From the NCBI RefSeq assembly GCF_900104305.1, contig NZ_FNJC01000003.1, positions 372,001 to 436,000 of the forward strand: 64,000 nt of DNA. Direction: 5' to 3'. Shown piece after piece: positions 17,671 to 27,558 of this stretch. Position numbers and translations under genes: made by a program. Under the pieces are notes generated by a model that was not told where the DNA came from, made no database searches, and worked only from the letters and a program-made list of their open reading frames with translations. Every line of letters starts with the position of its first letter. Within the stretch, counting starts at the first letter, position 1. This stretch comes from Filomicrobium insigne. GTDB taxonomy: Bacteria; Pseudomonadota; Alphaproteobacteria; Rhizobiales; Hyphomicrobiaceae.

Positions 17671-17736
17671 CGTTAGCACGTGCGCAGGCAATATGTCTAC
17701 GATGCTGACGGAGAGGTACGCGATGATCGCTCTGTC

Positions 17737-18231
17737 TCAGCCGAGCTCACGTTCGGGCTGATTGACGAAGATCAGAACGCCCAGAATGGTCATGTAGAAC
17801 CTGAACGCAGCGTCCTGCCCGTTCCAGGTTGACGATTGCCACATCAAGAACCATTCGCCGCCGATCACCATGAAGAAGAAAAACCAAACGAAGAATCCAG
17901 CGGCGCACCCGGCGATGGCCCATTTCTTCGAAGAGTTGAATTCTGCGGCGCTACCTTCACGTGCTTGAAACATCGCGATACCACCCAGCAGAAGGAGAAT
18001 GAACGTTATCCCTTCGCCGGCGATGATGAGCCAATAGGCGGCGTGCCAGAGGGCCGGAGTGCTTATGGATCTGTACATCGACGAATTGTTCGGAAATGTC
18101 GTGTCCATGCTGAGGACATGCTGCACAAAGACGAAATTCGACCCATAGTCGGTGATATTATTGAAGGTCACCAGGAAGGCGAACGTGGCCAGAGCCAGCA
18201 CCATTGAAATTTTCGCGTAGCGCAGCGTCAT
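17737..18231 (-). CDS. Small integral membrane protein, DUF2165 family
   Basis: A 164-aa membrane protein with four predicted helices: KISMVLALATFAFLVTFNN, then a periplasmic loop, AYWLIIAGEGITFILLLLGG, CAAGFFVWFFFFMVIGGEWF and a C-terminal helix. The FNNITDYGSN and GGEWFLMWQSSTWNGQ stretches are typical of the DUF2165 family, whose function is not known. The ATG at 18231 follows a weak ribosome-binding site. It stands alone between modA and the cco operon and does not clearly belong with either. Confidence 0.75.
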   Translation of the reverse strand: MTLRYAKISMVLALATFAFLVTFNNITDYGSNFVFVQHVLSMDTTFPNNSSMYRSISTPALWHAAYWLIIAGEGITFILLLLGGIAMFQAREGSAAEFNSSKKWAIAGCAAGFFVWFFFFMVIGGEWFLMWQSSTWNGQDAAFRFYMTILGVLIFVNQPERELG

Positions 18232-18303
18232 AGTAGAACCTCGATCGCATAGGGCGCGGAAATACAGGCAGACATCGGGTGGCAGTGACAGGCGGACGTA
18301 TCC

Positions 18304-18543
18304 ATGCAAACACGCATTGAACTGACAGCCACCGCGCGCCAACATGCCGAGACCTGCGGGATTTTGACGATACTGCACAATACCGTACCCCAAGCCGACC
18401 TGTTGCCAGGAGACATCGTAGAGATTGCATCGGCGGAAGGGATCATTGCCTTTGTCGTGCATACGCGACGGCTACAAATACGTGTCGATGAAGAGCAGGT
18501 CTTCGTCATCGAACTGGACTACCCCGTGCGCGTGCGTCCATGA
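18304..18543 (+). CDS. Small hypothetical protein
   Basis: An open frame of 79 codons starting at ATG 18304, with a balanced residue composition and a pattern of alternating hydrophobic residues (GIIAFVVHTRRLQIRV, QVFVIELDYPVRV) suggesting a small beta-rich domain. No ribosome-binding site is clear and I do not recognise a family. It lies divergent from the DUF2165 gene and upstream of ccoN. It may be a real small protein or chance. Confidence 0.35.
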   Translation: MQTRIELTATARQHAETCGILTILHNTVPQADLLPGDIVEIASAEGIIAFVVHTRRLQIRVDEEQVFVIELDYPVRVRP

Positions 18544-18621
18544 ATTAAATCGCCACGCAGAGCACTTTGGCGGCAAAACCATCGGCATGCGTCATTCCGC
18601 CGGTGCGGCCGATCTTCCCCT

Positions 18622-18635
18622 TTGATTCAAATCAA
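18622..18635 (+). promoter_or_regulatory. FNR/FixK box upstream of ccoN
   Basis: TTGATTCAAATCAA matches the TTGAT-N4-ATCAA consensus exactly. Its centre is about 70 bases before the ccoN ATG, which would place a class II activated start near 18670. The FixK-like regulator encoded at 26821 is the obvious candidate to bind it under low oxygen. Confidence 0.88.
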
Positions 18636-18697
18636 AGTCTGTTTCATCGCAATCTTGTGAGAACGAAGTCGCGGCCGAAGCACGAGGCCCGGCCGCC

Positions 18698-20350
18698 ATG
18701 ATGTCTGACCAGCGGGGCTCTCCTTCCATGAAATATGGCACCGAGATTGCGTTCGTAAGTCTCGCGACGTTCCTAGCGCTTTTAGCCGCCGTCTTCGCGC
18801 ACGATGCCGCCTTTGCGACCCACATGTGGGTCCTTTTCTACGTATTGCTCGTCTTCGTAATACTGCTCATTCGCAATTCCGATTCATCTGGCAATGCGCA
18901 CGTCGCGACGGATGCGGACTATCTCGATGGCCCCGTGAGGTACGGTGTTATCGCCACGATGTTCTGGGCCGTAGTCGGCCTCATTGTTGGTGTCGTGGCA
19001 GCGCTGCAACTCGCCTATCCCGACCTCAACGTCGAGCCCTGGCTTACCTTCGGCCGCTTACGTCCGCTGCATACCTCGGCAGTGGTCTTTGCATTCGGTG
19101 GCAATGCACTGATGGCGACGTCCTTTTATGTCGTCCAAAGAACATGCCGTGCGCGCCTTTTCGGGGGAAACCTCGCGTGGTTTGTATTCTGGGGCTACCA
19201 ACTCTTCATAGTCATGGCAGCGACCGGATACCTGCTGGGTATCACCCAGAGCCGCGAATACGCTGAGCCGGAATGGTACGTTGATCTGTGGCTGACCGTT
19301 GTTTGGGTCGCTTATCTTGCCGTGTTCCTTGGCACGATCACCCGGCGCAAAGAGCCACACATCTACGTCGCGAACTGGTTCTACCTCTCGTTCATCGTGA
19401 CCATCGCGATGTTGCATGTGGTGAACAACCTTGCGGTGCCGGTCTCCTTCCTCGGTTCCAAGAGCTATTCGCTATTCTCAGGCGTCCAAGATGCTCTGAC
19501 GCAATGGTGGTACGGTCACAACGCGGTTGGGTTCCTGCTCACCGCCGGCTTCCTAGGCATGATGTACTATTTCGTGCCGAAGCAGGCAGAACGGCCGATC
19601 TATTCGTATCGCCTGTCGATCATCCACTTCTGGGCATTGATCTTCCTCTACATCTGGGCGGGGCCACACCACCTTCACTACACAGCGCTGCCCGACTGGG
19701 CGCAGACGCTTGGAATGGTCTTCTCGGTCATTCTGTGGATGCCGTCATGGGGTGGAATGATCAACGGCCTCATGACGCTGTCCGGCGCCTGGGACAAACT
19801 CCGCACCGACCCGATTATTCGCATCATGGTGCTTGCCCTAGCCTTCTACGGCATGTCGACGTTCGAAGGCCCGGTAATGTCCATCAAGTCGGTCAACTCG
19901 TTGTCTCACTACACCGACTGGACCATTGGACACGTGCATTCCGGCGCCCTGGGCTGGGTCGGGATGATTTCCTTCGGTGCGATCTACTTCTTGGTTCCGA
20001 GGTTGTGGGGTCGTGAGCGACTCTACTCGCTCCAGCTTGTCACGTGGCACTTCTGGCTCGCGACCATCGGAATCGTCATCTACGCGGCCGTGATGTGGGT
20101 TTCAGGCATTCAGCAGGGTTTGATGTGGCGTGCCTATGATGAGCAGGGCTTCCTCGTCTACTCGTTCGCCGAGACGGTCGCGGCCATGCATCCCTACTAC
20201 GTCCTACGCACGATTGGCGGTGGGCTCTACCTCGTCGGCGCACTGATCATGGCCTTCAATATTGTCATGACGATCCGCGGGCATCAACGACAAGAGGAGC
20301 CGATCGGTGGCCGCACGACCGCCCTTCGCCCAGCCGAGCAGGGAGCCTGA
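18698..20350 (+). CDS. ccoN: cbb3-type cytochrome c oxidase subunit I
   Basis: A 550-aa catalytic subunit with about twelve transmembrane helices, containing haems b and b3 and CuB. Conserved segments include [19 protein letters not shown] (haem b ligand histidine), [23 protein letters not shown] and [25 protein letters not shown], given as [27 protein letters not shown], with the CuB and haem b3 histidines. It reduces oxygen at high affinity in the inner membrane. Two adjacent ATG codons (18698, 18701) could start it. First gene of ccoNOQP, directly behind a FixK box. Confidence 0.96.
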   Translation: MMSDQRGSPSMKYGTEIAFVSLATFLALLAAVFAHDAAFATHMWVLFYVLLVFVILLIRNSDSSGNAHVATDADYLDGPVRYGVIATMFWAVVGLIVGVVAALQLAYPDLNVEPWLTFGRLRPLHTSAVVFAFGGNALMATSFYVVQRTCRARLFGGNLAWFVFWGYQLFIVMAATGYLLGITQSREYAEPEWYVDLWLTVVWVAYLAVFLGTITRRKEPHIYVANWFYLSFIVTIAMLHVVNNLAVPVSFLGSKSYSLFSGVQDALTQWWYGHNAVGFLLTAGFLGMMYYFVPKQAERPIYSYRLSIIHFWALIFLYIWAGPHHLHYTALPDWAQTLGMVFSVILWMPSWGGMINGLMTLSGAWDKLRTDPIIRIMVLALAFYGMSTFEGPVMSIKSVNSLSHYTDWTIGHVHSGALGWVGMISFGAIYFLVPRLWGRERLYSLQLVTWHFWLATIGIVIYAAVMWVSGIQQGLMWRAYDEQGFLVYSFAETVAAMHPYYVLRTIGGGLYLVGALIMAFNIVMTIRGHQRQEEPIGGRTTALRPAEQGA

Positions 20351-20353
20351 ACC

Positions 20354-21085
20354 ATGGCCTTGTTGGACAAGCACAAAATTATCGAACGCAACGCGACCCT
20401 GTTGTTCATCTTCTCGTTCTTGGTGGTCACGGTGGGCGGTATCGTCGAGATCGTGCCGCTCTTCTACCTCCAGAACACCATCGAGAAGGTAGAAGGCATG
20501 AGGCCCTATTCGCCGCTCGAACTGGCTGGCCGCAACATCTATGTGCGGGAGGGCTGCTACACGTGTCACTCGCAGATGATCCGCCCGTTTCGTGATGAGG
20601 TCGAGCGCTTCGGCCACTATAGCTTGGCGGCTGAGTCGATGTACGACCACCCCTTCCAGTGGGGCTCGAAGCGGACGGGGCCGGACTTAGCTCGCGTGGG
20701 CGGGCGCTACTCCAACGAGTGGCACGTCCAGCACATGATCGATCCGCGTTCGGTTGTGCCGGAATCTGTAATGCCGAGTTATTCCTTCCTTATGAACACG
20801 CCCCTCGAGGTGGGAAACTTCTCGGCTGAACTGGTCGCCAATCAACGTGTTGGCGTGCCGTACTCGGACGAAATGATTGAAAACGCGGAAGCTGATCTGA
20901 GGGCACAAGCAGACCCCAATGCGGACAGCTCTGGCCTCCTTGCGCGTTATCCTAAAGCTCCGATCGGCGATTTCGACGGCAATCCGGAAGCGCTGACCGA
21001 AATGGATGCGCTTGTCGCTTACCTGCAGATGCTGGGCACGCTTGTCGACTTCTCGACCTACGACGAAGCCGCTGGTTACCGCTGA
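20354..21085 (+). CDS. ccoO: cbb3 oxidase subunit II (mono-haem cytochrome c)
   Basis: A 243-aa membrane-anchored cytochrome c. An N-terminal helix ([22 protein letters not shown]) is followed by the haem-binding CYTCHSQM and distal VMPSYSFLM supplying the axial methionine. It passes electrons from CcoP to CcoN. It starts three bases after ccoN. Confidence 0.96.
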   Translation: MALLDKHKIIERNATLLFIFSFLVVTVGGIVEIVPLFYLQNTIEKVEGMRPYSPLELAGRNIYVREGCYTCHSQMIRPFRDEVERFGHYSLAAESMYDHPFQWGSKRTGPDLARVGGRYSNEWHVQHMIDPRSVVPESVMPSYSFLMNTPLEVGNFSAELVANQRVGVPYSDEMIENAEADLRAQADPNADSSGLLARYPKAPIGDFDGNPEALTEMDALVAYLQMLGTLVDFSTYDEAAGYR

Positions 21086-21096
21086 GGAGGGACCGC

Positions 21097-21246
21097 ATGG
21101 ATTACCATTCATTACGCGAATTCGCGGACAGCTGGGGCCTGTTGTTCCTGACCGTTTTCTTCCTTGGCGTCGTTGTTTTCGCCTTCCGTCCCGGCAGCAA
21201 GAAGGCTGCCGATGAAGCCGCCCGCATTCCTCTTAAGGACGATTGA
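21097..21246 (+). CDS. ccoQ: cbb3 oxidase small subunit
   Basis: A 49-aa protein with one membrane helix (WGLLFLTVFFLGVVVFAF) and a charged C-terminal tail, in the standard ccoQ position between ccoO and ccoP. GGAGGG precedes its ATG. In other species CcoQ stabilises the oxidase complex. It is too short for common gene finders and easily missed. Confidence 0.88.
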   Translation: MDYHSLREFADSWGLLFLTVFFLGVVVFAFRPGSKKAADEAARIPLKDD

Positions 21247-21247
21247 G

Positions 21248-22114
21248 ATGAGCAAGGAAGAGATTGACGAGGTAACGGGCGTTTCCACGACGGGACACGA
21301 GTGGGACGGCATCAAGGAACTCAACAACCCGATGCCGCGCTGGTGGGTCCGTACGTTTTACGCCACGATCATCTGGGGTATCGCATACACAATCGCCATG
21401 CCCGCGTGGCCGATGGTCGAGTCGGCAACAAAGGGCGTTCTTGGTTATTCGAGTCGCGCCGAGCTGAGAGCAGAGCTCGACGAGGCCACGGCCACCCAGG
21501 CCAGCCGACGCACGGCAATAAAAGAGAAGTCGCTGAACGAAATTCTTGCGGATGACGAGCTGCGGCGCTTTGCAATATCGGCCGGCTCCGCGGCATTTAA
21601 AGTCAACTGCTCGCAGTGTCATGGCTCCGGTGCTCAGGGGTCACCGGGCTATCCCAACCTCAATGATGACGATTGGCTCTGGGGCGGTGACATCAAAAGC
21701 ATCTACCAGAGTATCGCGCACGGCATTCGATTCAACGGCGACCCTGATACGCGCATATCCGAAATGCCGGCATTCGCAGGCGTCCTCGAAGACAAGCAAA
21801 TTAAAGAGGTCGCGGCTTATGTTGCGTCGCTCTCGAACACGTCTTCTGATCCGGCATTGGTCGAGCCCGGAAAGGTCGTTTACGAGGAAAACTGTGCGGC
21901 CTGTCACGGCGATGGTGGTCAAGGTGGCCGTGATATGGGCGCACCTAATCTCGTGGACGCAATCTGGTTTTATGGCGCCAGCGAAGCTGAAATAGCCGCT
22001 CAGGTACGCGCACCCAAGCATGGAGCGATGCCCGCTTGGTTGGGGCGCCTTGGCGAAACGACTGTCAAGGAACTCGCAGTTTACGTCCATTCGCTAGGAG
22101 GAGGCGAAGAGTAG
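21248..22114 (+). CDS. ccoP: cbb3 oxidase subunit III (di-haem cytochrome c)
   Basis: A 288-aa protein with an N-terminal FixP-type region (EWDGIKELNNPMPRWW), one transmembrane helix and two class I cytochrome c domains with CSQCHG and CAACHG motifs plus methionine ligands (EMPAF, AMPAW). It accepts electrons from soluble or membrane cytochrome c and passes them to CcoO. The ATG at 21248 lies one base after the ccoQ stop. Last gene of ccoNOQP; GC-rich inverted repeats follow. Confidence 0.96.
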   Translation: MSKEEIDEVTGVSTTGHEWDGIKELNNPMPRWWVRTFYATIIWGIAYTIAMPAWPMVESATKGVLGYSSRAELRAELDEATATQASRRTAIKEKSLNEILADDELRRFAISAGSAAFKVNCSQCHGSGAQGSPGYPNLNDDDWLWGGDIKSIYQSIAHGIRFNGDPDTRISEMPAFAGVLEDKQIKEVAAYVASLSNTSSDPALVEPGKVVYEENCAACHGDGGQGGRDMGAPNLVDAIWFYGASEAEIAAQVRAPKHGAMPAWLGRLGETTVKELAVYVHSLGGGEE

Positions 22115-22122
22115 CGAAGCGT

Positions 22123-22182
22123 GTGGGAATGGCCGGGGGGGCGGCCGCCACGTGCCGGAACCTTACTGCGGCACGTTCCCAC
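22123..22182 (+). terminator. Hairpin after ccoP, possible attenuating terminator
   Basis: ACGTGCCG (22150-22157) pairs with CGGCACGT (22169-22176), and an outer pair GTGGGAA (22123-22129) with TTCCCAC (22176-22182). There is no following T-run, so it may only weaken read-through or protect the ccoNOQP transcript from 3' decay before ccoG. Confidence 0.4.
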
Positions 22183-22185
22183 ATC

Positions 22186-22199
22186 TTGACCTGGATCAA
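22186..22199 (+). promoter_or_regulatory. FNR/FixK box upstream of ccoG
   Basis: TTGACCTGGATCAA fits the TTGAY-N4-RTCAA consensus. Its centre lies about 65 bases before the ccoG ATG, the same spacing as at ccoN, so the assembly genes appear to have their own oxygen-controlled promoter. Confidence 0.82.
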
Positions 22200-22257
22200 C
22201 GTCCTAAAACGTCCGGTCCAACATCAGATATGAATATGGGCTGGCAAGGGCTTTACG

Positions 22258-23820
22258 ATGCTTAATCCCGCAGAGATCGAAAAGCTGGATGTCGAAGCGG
22301 TGAATTCCGCTTCGAACCGACAGCCACTTTATGTTGCGCGCCGTAAGATCCATCCCAAGCGCGCGTCGGGAAATTTCCGGCAGCTCAAATGGATTGTCAT
22401 GGCGATCACGCTGGGCATCTACTACTTGACGCCGTGGCTGCGCTGGGATCGTGGTCCGCATGCCCCGGATCAGGCTGTACTCGTCGATCTTGCGCACGGC
22501 CGCTTCTATTTCTTTTTTATCGAGATATGGCCGCAGGAATTATTCTATGTCGCCGGCCTGTTGGTCATGGCCGGGATTGGACTCTTTTTGCTAACGTCCA
22601 CCATCGGCCGCGCATGGTGTGGCTATACCTGTCCGCAAACGGTATGGGTCGATCTCTTTCTTGTCGTAGAACGCGCGATTGAAGGCGACCGCAACGCCCG
22701 CATTAAGCTTGACCAAGCCCCCATGAGTTTTCGCAAGTTGGGATTACGGCTGACCAAGCATATGTCTTGGCTATTGATCGCTGTAGCAACCGGCGGTGCA
22801 TGGATCTTCTATTTCGCCGATGCCCCCACGCTTTTCCGTGACTTCTTCACCGGCCAGGCAGCACCTGTGGCCTACATCACCGTCGCCATTCTGACCGCTA
22901 CAACTTACACCTTTGGCGGTCTCATGCGTGAACAGGTCTGCATCTATATGTGCCCCTGGCCACGCATCCAGGCGGCGATGCTCGACGAAAATTCGCTGAC
23001 CGTCACGTACAATGATTGGCGCGGTGAGCCCCGTTCGCGGCACACTAAGAAGGCCGTCGCCGCGGGGGAACGCAATGGCGACTGTGTTGACTGCAACGCC
23101 TGTGTCGCTGTGTGCCCGATGGGCATTGATATCCGCGACGGTCAGCAGCTGGCTTGCATAACCTGTGCCCTCTGCATCGACGCCTGCGACGGCGTGATGG
23201 ACAAGCTGCACAAAGAGCGCGGGCTTATCTCCTACGCTACGTTTCGCGATTACGATGCCAACATGGCGCTGGCCACAGTCGGGGGCACCACGCCGATTGA
23301 TCCGGCTCGGGTACGCGGAAGCGACGGTCGGTTTGTGCCAGGAATAGCTGACTTCAATTGGCGCAGCGTATTGAGACTTCGCACCTTAATCTATGTAACG
23401 ATCTGGACGCTGATTGGTTTGATCATGCTCTATGCGTTGCTGACGCGGGACCGTTTGGAGGTGAACGTTTTGAGGGATCGCAATCCGCAGTACGTCATTC
23501 TGTCGGATGGGTCCGTACGCAATGGCTACACCGTCAAACTTCTCAACATGATCCCTCAACCACGTACCATCACTTTGCGCCTCGAAGGGTTGCCCGGTGC
23601 GTCGATGAGTGTGAGCGGGCATCACACGGGCCCAGAGGAACGATCTGTCAACGTGCCGGTTGAGCCGGATCGGCTACGGGCTCTCAAGGTCTTTGTCAGG
23701 CAGCCAGCGGATCAGGCTCACCCCGAACGACAGACGTTTAGGTTTGTCGTCGAGGATAAGGTGAACCAAGAGACTAGCGCGTACACAGCGACCTTTAACG
23801 CACCCGGAGAACATAAATGA
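22258..23820 (+). CDS. ccoG: cbb3 oxidase assembly protein, ferredoxin-like Cu(II) reductase
   Basis: A 520-aa polytopic membrane protein (FixG/RdxA/CcoG family). N-terminal helices contain TIGRAWCGYTCPQTVW; a cytoplasmic domain holds two [4Fe-4S] motifs, CVDCNACVAVCPMGIDIRDG shown as CVDCNACVAVCPMG, and CITCALCIDACD; a C-terminal immunoglobulin-like domain follows the last helix. Family members reduce Cu(II) for delivery to the oxidase CuB centre. The stop overlaps the fixH start (ATGA). Confidence 0.94.
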   Translation: MLNPAEIEKLDVEAVNSASNRQPLYVARRKIHPKRASGNFRQLKWIVMAITLGIYYLTPWLRWDRGPHAPDQAVLVDLAHGRFYFFFIEIWPQELFYVAGLLVMAGIGLFLLTSTIGRAWCGYTCPQTVWVDLFLVVERAIEGDRNARIKLDQAPMSFRKLGLRLTKHMSWLLIAVATGGAWIFYFADAPTLFRDFFTGQAAPVAYITVAILTATTYTFGGLMREQVCIYMCPWPRIQAAMLDENSLTVTYNDWRGEPRSRHTKKAVAAGERNGDCVDCNACVAVCPMGIDIRDGQQLACITCALCIDACDGVMDKLHKERGLISYATFRDYDANMALATVGGTTPIDPARVRGSDGRFVPGIADFNWRSVLRLRTLIYVTIWTLIGLIMLYALLTRDRLEVNVLRDRNPQYVILSDGSVRNGYTVKLLNMIPQPRTITLRLEGLPGASMSVSGHHTGPEERSVNVPVEPDRLRALKVFVRQPADQAHPERQTFRFVVEDKVNQETSAYTATFNAPGEHK

Positions 23821-24314
23821 GCTACGGTTCTGGGCCGAAGGAGTTCACTGGCCGTCACATGCTGATTGTTATGGTCTGTTTCTTTGCGGCAATCATTGTA
23901 GCGAATCTGACGATGGCAATCGCGGCAAACCGAACCTGGACGGGTTTCGTCGTTGCGAATTCCTACGTAGCAAGCCAGCAATTCAACGACAAAGCAGCGG
24001 AAGGCCGAGCGCAAGCGGCGCTGGGCTGGACCAGCCGGTTTAGCTACAACGCGGGGCGCATCTACTATCTGCTGAGAAACCGCGAAGGCTTTCCTATCGA
24101 CATCCAGAGCGTGACGGTCACTTTCCGGCGGCCGGCAACGGTCACCGAAGACAAGACGATTGTTCTGACACGCGATGGCGCGAGCCATCAATTCGCCGCG
24201 GAAGCCGCGATTGCAGATGGTGTTTGGATTGTCGAAGCTCATGCCGACGTCGGTAAGCCGGCCGCCTATCGGTATGTCCGACGCATAATGATCCGCAACG
24301 GGGTGCTGCAATGA
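23817..24314 (+). CDS. fixH: FixH family protein (CcoH), cbb3 assembly
   Basis: A 165-aa protein with one N-terminal membrane helix (HMLIVMVCFFAAIIVANLT) and a periplasmic domain containing the family stretches GFVVANSYVASQQFN and ALGWTSRF. It is needed for stable cbb3 assembly. It overlaps ccoG and ccoI by ATGA junctions. Confidence 0.92.
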   Translation: MSYGSGPKEFTGRHMLIVMVCFFAAIIVANLTMAIAANRTWTGFVVANSYVASQQFNDKAAEGRAQAALGWTSRFSYNAGRIYYLLRNREGFPIDIQSVTVTFRRPATVTEDKTIVLTRDGASHQFAAEAAIADGVWIVEAHADVGKPAAYRYVRRIMIRNGVLQ

Positions 24315-26584
24315 CATGCTGTGCCGTTGGCATCGCAACAGCCAGCGAGCTTGGTCCGAATGCAACCGGGCCATCTATGGAAGAATTACAGCTCGCAAGC
24401 CATAGAATTGCTGACGGCACTTACCAGACGGATCTTTCCGTTCCCGGAATTCACTGTGGAGGGTGCATCCAGGCCATCGAGACGGCCTTGATGCGGCTCG
24501 ATAACGTAGAACGCGCACGCGTAAACCTGTCGACGAAGCGCGTGAGCGTGCGTTGGCATGGCAGAACGCCGCCACCGATCATCGCCACCCTTGAGAGGTT
24601 AGGCTACGAGGCCCACCTCTTTGAAGCTGCGGCGAAGGCGCACGATGATACGCTGTCAGAACTCATCCGCGGCATGGCGATTGCTGGCTTCGCCGCCATG
24701 AACATCATGCTGTTGTCCGTATCGGTATGGTCCGGGGCGGACGCGGCAACCAGAGACCTTTTCCATTGGGTTTCCGCCTTGATCGCGCTGCCGGCGCTAG
24801 CTTTTTCCGGGCGCATTTTCTTCCGGTCGGCCTGGAGCGCATTGCGGCACGGCCGGACAAATATGGATGTCCCGATCGTCATCGGCGTTTCGTTAGCCTA
24901 TGCCCTGAGCCTCTACGAGACGATCAATCATGGGGCCCATGCTTACTTCGATGCATCGGTCTCGCTCCTCTTCTTCTTGCTGATCGGCCGAACGCTTGAT
25001 CATGTGATGCGCGAACGGGCTCGGACGGCTGTGATGGGGCTCGCACGTATGGCCCCTCTCGGTGCCATGGTTGTGCGAGAGGATGGCGGACACGAATACC
25101 TGCCCCTGGCTGAAATCGAGCCGGGAATGAAAGTTCTGGTTGCGGCGGGCGAACGCATCCCGGCTGATGGATGCGTGAGACGAGGCACCACAGAACTAGA
25201 TTGCGCGCTTGTGACGGGTGAAAGTGACCCACAAACTGTAGCCGCCGGAAATATGGTCCGCGCAGGCACGCTTAACCTCACCCAGCCCATCACCATCGAG
25301 GTGACGGCTGCCGCCAACCAATCCTTCCTGGCTGAAATGATCCGGCTAATGGAAGCCGCGGAAGGTGGCCGCGCGCGATATCGCCGTATCGCCGACAGGG
25401 CGTCTGCACTCTACGCTCCCCTCGTACATCTCACCGCGTTTCTAACCTTTTTAGGCTGGATGGCGGTGTCAGGCGACTGGCATCAGTCTGTAACAATCGC
25501 TATCGCCGTGCTCATCATTACATGCCCGTGTGCGCTGGGGCTTGCGGTTCCCATTGTTCAGGTCGTTGCAGCGCGGCGTCTGTTTGAGAATGGCATCATG
25601 GTCAAGGACGGTTCGGCGATGGAACGCTTGGCCGAAATCGACACCGTTGTCTTTGACAAAACCGGTACGCTGACACTCGGCCGTCCACGCCTCATCAACG
25701 CAGAAGAGATCAACCGCAAAGCATTCGCAATTGCGGCTTCAATGGCCGACCACTCGCGTCATCCCATTTCGCAAGCGCTCCGTGAAATCGCGGCAAAGCA
25801 TCATCTCAGCCCTATTCCTCTCACATCCGTTGAGGAATCTCCGGGCTGCGGCTTAGAAGCGAAAGCGGGGGACGTAGTCTATCGCTTGGGCAGAGCAAAT
25901 TGGGCAACGGCCGGGATATCATCTTCTGTCGGTACGCTCCTGTCCCGCAACGGTGAGGAAATCGCGACGTTCAAATTCGAGGATGTCCTGCGGCGCGATG
26001 CTGAAGTTGCGGTCGCCGAACTGAAGGACGCCGGCCTTGCGGTTGAAATGCTATCGGGAGATCGTCGTGACGCAGTCCAATCCGTTGGCGATAAGCTGGC
26101 TATTGCGCGAGCGGATGCTGAGGCGTTGCCATCCGAAAAAGCGACACGGCTTGCTGAACTGACTGCTGCCGGACATAAAGCACTGATGGTCGGAGACGGG
26201 TTGAACGATGCTCCGGCTCTGGCTATGGCCCACGTCGCTATGGCCCCCGCAGCGGCTGCAGACATCGGCCGCAACGCAGCAGATTTCGTGTTCTTGCGCG
26301 AAAGCCTGACAGCCGTTCCATTCGCACTAGATGTTTCTAAAAAGTCCGGAGCGTTGATCCGGCAGAACTTCGCTATTGCGATCGCTTACAATGCGGTCGC
26401 GGTTCCGATCGCGGTCGCCGGTTACGTTACGCCGCTGGTCGCTGCCGTAGCGATGTCGTTATCTTCTCTCATCGTCATTGGGAACGCGATGCGACTGCGA
26501 GGCCGCCCAATGCGTGAAGCCAAGCATACCGGAAAGGCCAAGTCACGGGCGCCACTGCGGGCAAATGCACTTGTGGAGGGTTAA
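24311..26584 (+). CDS. ccoI: Copper-exporting P1B-type ATPase for cbb3 assembly
   Basis: A 757-aa heavy-metal ATPase (FixI/CopA2). An N-terminal HMA domain carries GIHCGGCIQ; transmembrane helices include the metal-site motif C405-P-C407; phosphorylation site D449 lies in DKTGTLT; the ATP-binding HP motif is in DHSRHPIS, and GDGLNDAPAL forms the hinge. It loads copper into the periplasm for the oxidase. The start overlaps fixH and the stop touches the ccoS ATG (TAAATG). Confidence 0.95.
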   Translation: MTCCAVGIATASELGPNATGPSMEELQLASHRIADGTYQTDLSVPGIHCGGCIQAIETALMRLDNVERARVNLSTKRVSVRWHGRTPPPIIATLERLGYEAHLFEAAAKAHDDTLSELIRGMAIAGFAAMNIMLLSVSVWSGADAATRDLFHWVSALIALPALAFSGRIFFRSAWSALRHGRTNMDVPIVIGVSLAYALSLYETINHGAHAYFDASVSLLFFLLIGRTLDHVMRERARTAVMGLARMAPLGAMVVREDGGHEYLPLAEIEPGMKVLVAAGERIPADGCVRRGTTELDCALVTGESDPQTVAAGNMVRAGTLNLTQPITIEVTAAANQSFLAEMIRLMEAAEGGRARYRRIADRASALYAPLVHLTAFLTFLGWMAVSGDWHQSVTIAIAVLIITCPCALGLAVPIVQVVAARRLFENGIMVKDGSAMERLAEIDTVVFDKTGTLTLGRPRLINAEEINRKAFAIAASMADHSRHPISQALREIAAKHHLSPIPLTSVEESPGCGLEAKAGDVVYRLGRANWATAGISSSVGTLLSRNGEEIATFKFEDVLRRDAEVAVAELKDAGLAVEMLSGDRRDAVQSVGDKLAIARADAEALPSEKATRLAELTAAGHKALMVGDGLNDAPALAMAHVAMAPAAAADIGRNAADFVFLRESLTAVPFALDVSKKSGALIRQNFAIAIAYNAVAVPIAVAGYVTPLVAAVAMSLSSLIVIGNAMRLRGRPMREAKHTGKAKSRAPLRANALVEG

Positions 26585-26773
26585 ATGACGAACCTCATCC
26601 TGCTCATTCCCGCCGCCTTATTCCTGGGAGGGCTTGGTTTAGCGGCCTTTCTTTGGGCGCTGAAAAGCGGACAGTACGAGGATCTAGATGGCGCGGCGGA
26701 GCGCATCCTCTTCGATCAACCTGCGGATGATCAATCTCCTCATAAAGAGAGCAGGGACCACGCGCGAAAATGA
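26585..26773 (+). CDS. ccoS: cbb3 oxidase maturation protein CcoS
   Basis: A 62-aa single-helix membrane protein with the family signature at its start, LILLIPAALFLGGLGLAAFLWA (shown in part), then SGQYEDLDGAAERILFD, where the SGQxxDLxGxxxRIL pattern is diagnostic. It is required for inserting haem and copper into CcoN. Last gene of ccoGHIS, directly behind ccoI. Confidence 0.93.
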   Translation: MTNLILLIPAALFLGGLGLAAFLWALKSGQYEDLDGAAERILFDQPADDQSPHKESRDHARK

Positions 26774-26820
26774 AACCTTCGCAAATTACTTTCGCGCGCA
26801 ACTTTTGAGAAAAGGAATAA

Positions 26821-27486
26821 TCAAGCACACAAGATGCGTAAGGCATCAACATCCACTATGTCGATGGTGCGAGCGCTCTTCAGCCGGATGTAGCCTCGTT
26901 CTCTAAACTTCGTGAACGCCCGCGAAACTGTTTCGATCGTCAGACCGAGGTAATCTGCAATGTCGGTTCGAGACATGGCGAGCTCAACGTGACGCATGTC
27001 GCCCTGCCGTTCCATCATATCGATCAGAAACGCCGCAACCCGTTCTCCAGCGCATTGGCGCCCGATGACGAGCAAATGCTTTTGTGCGCGCACAAGAGCA
27101 TCCAGAGCTATCGGCAGAAGTTCTGAGGCTAGCCCCTTATCAAGCGGGCGTTGACAGATCCGGATGCCGCAACGGTCCACAGCCTCAGCAAAGAAATGAT
27201 GAGCATCGTCCGCCTCGAAGCCAAAGAATTCCCCAGCAACATGGAAGGCGGTGATCTGGCGGCGGCCATCGGCGAGGAGCCGATAGATGCGCACTGTGCC
27301 AAACTCGACTTGGTACAGGGATGACGTGGGTTCACCTTGCGCGTAAATTTCAGCGTTGGGTGCGAACACGACGAGCTGATGAAGCTGAGTGTCTTCGATG
27401 ATCGACGGCGGAAACGACTTGGAAATGTCCGTGCGAGCGGTGCGATCTGCATAGTGAGACGGCGGAAATGCGATTTGAGAATACAT
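26821..27486 (-). CDS. fixK: FixK-like Crp/Fnr-family activator
   Basis: A 221-aa Crp/Fnr regulator with a cyclic-nucleotide-like beta-roll (residues ~40-130) and a C-terminal helix-turn-helix, MSRTDIADYLGLTIETVSRAF, whose ETVSR matches regulators that recognise TTGAT-N4-ATCAA. The N-terminal four-cysteine iron-sulfur motif of FNR/FnrN is absent, so it is FixK-like: controlled by FixLJ instead of sensing oxygen itself. Targets in this window are the boxes at ccoN and ccoG. It is last in the fixL-fixJ-receiver-fixK array but probably has its own FixJ-dependent promoter. Confidence 0.88.
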   Translation of the reverse strand: MYSQIAFPPSHYADRTARTDISKSFPPSIIEDTQLHQLVVFAPNAEIYAQGEPTSSLYQVEFGTVRIYRLLADGRRQITAFHVAGEFFGFEADDAHHFFAEAVDRCGIRICQRPLDKGLASELLPIALDALVRAQKHLLVIGRQCAGERVAAFLIDMMERQGDMRHVELAMSRTDIADYLGLTIETVSRAFTKFRERGYIRLKSARTIDIVDVDALRILCA

Positions 27487-27558
27487 ATCAAGCCTCCGGC
27501 AAACGCGTCGGAGTCATGAATGGACCAACTGTTACTCTGTTTGAATTAGGGATATCCC

